Shown: positions 5,702 to 6,646 of the stretch, in pieces
Numbering within the stretch: position 1 is the stretch's first letter
Layout: each line of letters starts with the position of its first letter
Source: an uncultured Cytophagaceae bacterium
GTDB lineage: Bacteria > Bacteroidota > Bacteroidia > Cytophagales > Spirosomataceae
Direction of reading: 5' to 3'
Assembly: GCA_938008575.1 (NCBI GenBank)
Contig: CALLKB010000207.1
Coordinates: 1-6,646 of the forward strand
Length of the DNA stretch: 6,646 nucleotides
Position numbers and translations under genes: made by a program
Notes under the pieces: model-generated
What the model saw: only the letters and a program-made list of their open reading frames with translations
The model's database searches: none
What the model was told of the DNA's origin: nothing

Positions 5702-6646
5702 GATATAGCAAATCAAAATTCGACAAGAGAACTTGTCCTCGAGCATCCAAGAAATCAACTTGGATGCTTTTTAGTTTACGCGCTTTAAATGTCAAGATGC
5801 GCTTATTGCCAATCGTATGACCCTGTAAAACCTCAGATCTACCATCTTGATCTACCAATTTTACTTCAAAACGCTTGACGCGCTGACCTAAAGCTATCGG
5901 TTCTTGCATTTGAATGGCATTAACTAATCGAGAATCAGCTAAAGACCAAGTAAGCCGTGGAGAATTATCCGAAACATTAGCCGCCCAAAAAGTACGTGGA
6001 CTTACATCGTATAATTTGTCAGATCCATAACCCTTCATAGAACTTGAAACCTGAATACCGTCCGTCTTATTACGAAGACTTCTCAAGCCAGTGTTCATTA
6101 GCGATTTCAAACCCATTAATGCGGCGGAATCATTGGGATGAATTAATCCACGAGTATCAACGGGAATATTGATTAATAAATTGGCATTGCGACCAACGGA
6201 GGCAACATATATACGCATCAAGGAATCAGGACTCTTAACTAGTTTATCTTGTTCAGGATGATAATACCAACCCGGTCGAAGACTCACATCTACCTCTGGG
6301 GCAACCCAATTGCTACCATTTTCTTGTCCTTGTCGGTAGTCATCAAACTTAGGATAACCCGGATAAATCTCATCCTTATTAATAGGGGACCACATGGTTT
6401 CGTAAGAATAACCCCGTTCATTACCAACCCAACGAATGTCTGGTCCATTATCTGAAAACTGAACAGCATTCGGTTGGAATTTATTGACCATCGAATGAAA
6501 CAATTTCCAATCATATACCTGCTTTTTCCCATTAGGGCCCTCACCATTCGCACCATCATACCAAAACTCAAAAATGGGACCATATTGAGTCAAGAGCTCT
6601 TTTTGCATATTGGTATATACCTGATTATAATCATCCGTTCCATAGG
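5667..6646 (-). CDS. GH29 alpha-L-fucosidase, C-terminal part (5' end outside window)
   Basis: The frame enters from the right edge (325 codons visible, fragment starting YGTDDYNQVYTNM), so the true start is outside; the ATG at 6608 is internal. Glycoside hydrolase family 29 enzymes remove alpha-linked L-fucose from glycans. Numbering from the Met at 6608, YGPIFEFWYDGANGEG (9-24) holds the nucleophile aspartate D18. RWVGNERG (59-66) holds E64, at the spacing expected for the acid/base of the GH29-B (alpha-1,3/4-fucosidase) subfamily. VAPEVDVSLRPGWYYH (102-117) and SVGRNANLLINIP (137-149) are further family signatures. A C-terminal beta-sandwich/discoidin-like domain follows (about 183-303), with RTFWAAN, QEPIALGQRVKRFEV and TIGNKRIL. 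The signal peptide, if any, and the N-terminal barrel are not visible. Family homology continues up to about residue 303, so the 3' end overlapping the lipoprotein gene looks genuine. Subfamily B is inference. Confidence 0.93.
   Translation of the reverse strand, partial: YGTDDYNQVYTNMQKELLTQYGPIFEFWYDGANGEGPNGKKQVYDWKLFHSMVNKFQPNAVQFSDNGPDIRWVGNERGYSYETMWSPINKDEIYPGYPKFDDYRQGQENGSNWVAPEVDVSLRPGWYYHPEQDKLVKSPDSLMRIYVASVGRNANLLINIPVDTRGLIHPNDSAALMGLKSLMNTGLRSLRNKTDGIQVSSSMKGYGSDKLYDVSPRTFWAANVSDNSPRLTWSLADSRLVNAIQMQEPIALGQRVKRFEVKLVDQDGRSEVLQGHTIGNKRILTFKARKLKSIQVDFLDARGQVLLSNFDLLYLTSTHNESLYH
5722..5737. repeat. Short hairpin just before the terminator
   Basis: GACAAG (5722-5727) and CTTGTC (5732-5737) pair perfectly around an AGAA loop. 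This 6-bp hairpin lies 4 bp before the terminator stem and inside the fucosidase coding sequence. On the plus transcript it gives two consecutive hairpins between the lipoprotein stop and the T-run. On its own it is short and could be chance. Confidence 0.4.
5742..5772 (+). terminator. Intrinsic terminator of the ligA operon
   Basis: AGCATCCAAG (5742-5751) pairs perfectly with CTTGGATGCT (5759-5768) around the 7-nt loop AAATCAA, giving a 10-bp stem that includes the first T of a T-run (5768-5772). It lies 40 bp after the lipoprotein stop, so it would end the ligA-dapA-Dabb-lipoprotein transcript. The same bases encode residues about 281-289 (SIQVDFLDA) of the convergent fucosidase. Read on the minus strand the stem is followed by CGAGGACAAG with no T-run, so it should act in the plus direction only. 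Confidence 0.8.

Noticed and set aside
5722..5737. Minus-strand terminator from the GACAAG/CTTGTC hairpin followed by a T-rich stretch
   Set aside because: It would stop transcription before the fucosidase stop codon, the stem is short, and the T-rich stretch is interrupted.
6249..6583. Open frames on both strands (6249-6455 plus, 6290-6583 minus)
   Set aside because: Both lie within the conserved GH29 catalytic region in other frames; the GH29 motifs show which frame is real.
1..6646. CRISPR array, insertion sequence, tRNA/rRNA, riboswitch or defence system
   Set aside because: No direct-repeat array, terminal inverted repeats with a transposase, RNA-gene signatures or defence-type proteins were seen; nearly all sequence is accounted for by the listed genes.

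Overview
The window looks like a chromosomal segment from a member of the Bacteroidota, probably a Cytophagales-type bacterium. The genus is not resolved. Three things point there: AT-rich coding sequence; no Shine-Dalgarno sequences before the genes, with two TAnnTTTG (-7 type) promoter boxes in the only divergent intergenic gap; and the gene content, namely a secreted discoidin-like/PD40 protein of the type that usually ends in an OmpA domain, a GH29 fucosidase, and a lipoprotein with a Bacteroidota-style lipobox.

Layout. On the minus strand, rpe (ribulose-phosphate 3-epimerase, 1326-1982) is followed after 4 bp by a large secreted beta-propeller protein (1-1321) that runs off the left edge. 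An 80 bp divergent gap (1983-2062) carries a -7 box facing each way. On the plus strand four tightly packed genes follow: ligA (NAD-dependent DNA ligase, 2063-4063), dapA (4-hydroxy-tetrahydrodipicolinate synthase, 4067-4966), a Dabb-family small protein (4966-5268) and a small lipoprotein (5249-5701). Gaps and overlaps of +3, -1 and -20 bp suggest one transcript. A strong intrinsic terminator (5742-5772) ends it. On the minus strand at the right edge is the C-terminal part of a GH29 alpha-L-fucosidase (5667-6646), whose start lies outside the window.

The genes are mainly housekeeping (pentose phosphate pathway, DNA replication and repair, lysine/diaminopimelate synthesis) with envelope and glycan-degrading proteins at both ends. 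No mobile element, CRISPR array, tRNA or rRNA was seen, and there is no gene-free stretch over 300 bp.

The most unusual structure is the convergent junction. The last 35 bp of the lipoprotein gene overlap the last 35 bp of the fucosidase gene tail to tail, and the plus-strand terminator lies wholly inside the fucosidase coding sequence. I found no convincing sign of a new multi-gene system; the findings concern gene and transcript architecture and a few poorly characterised proteins.
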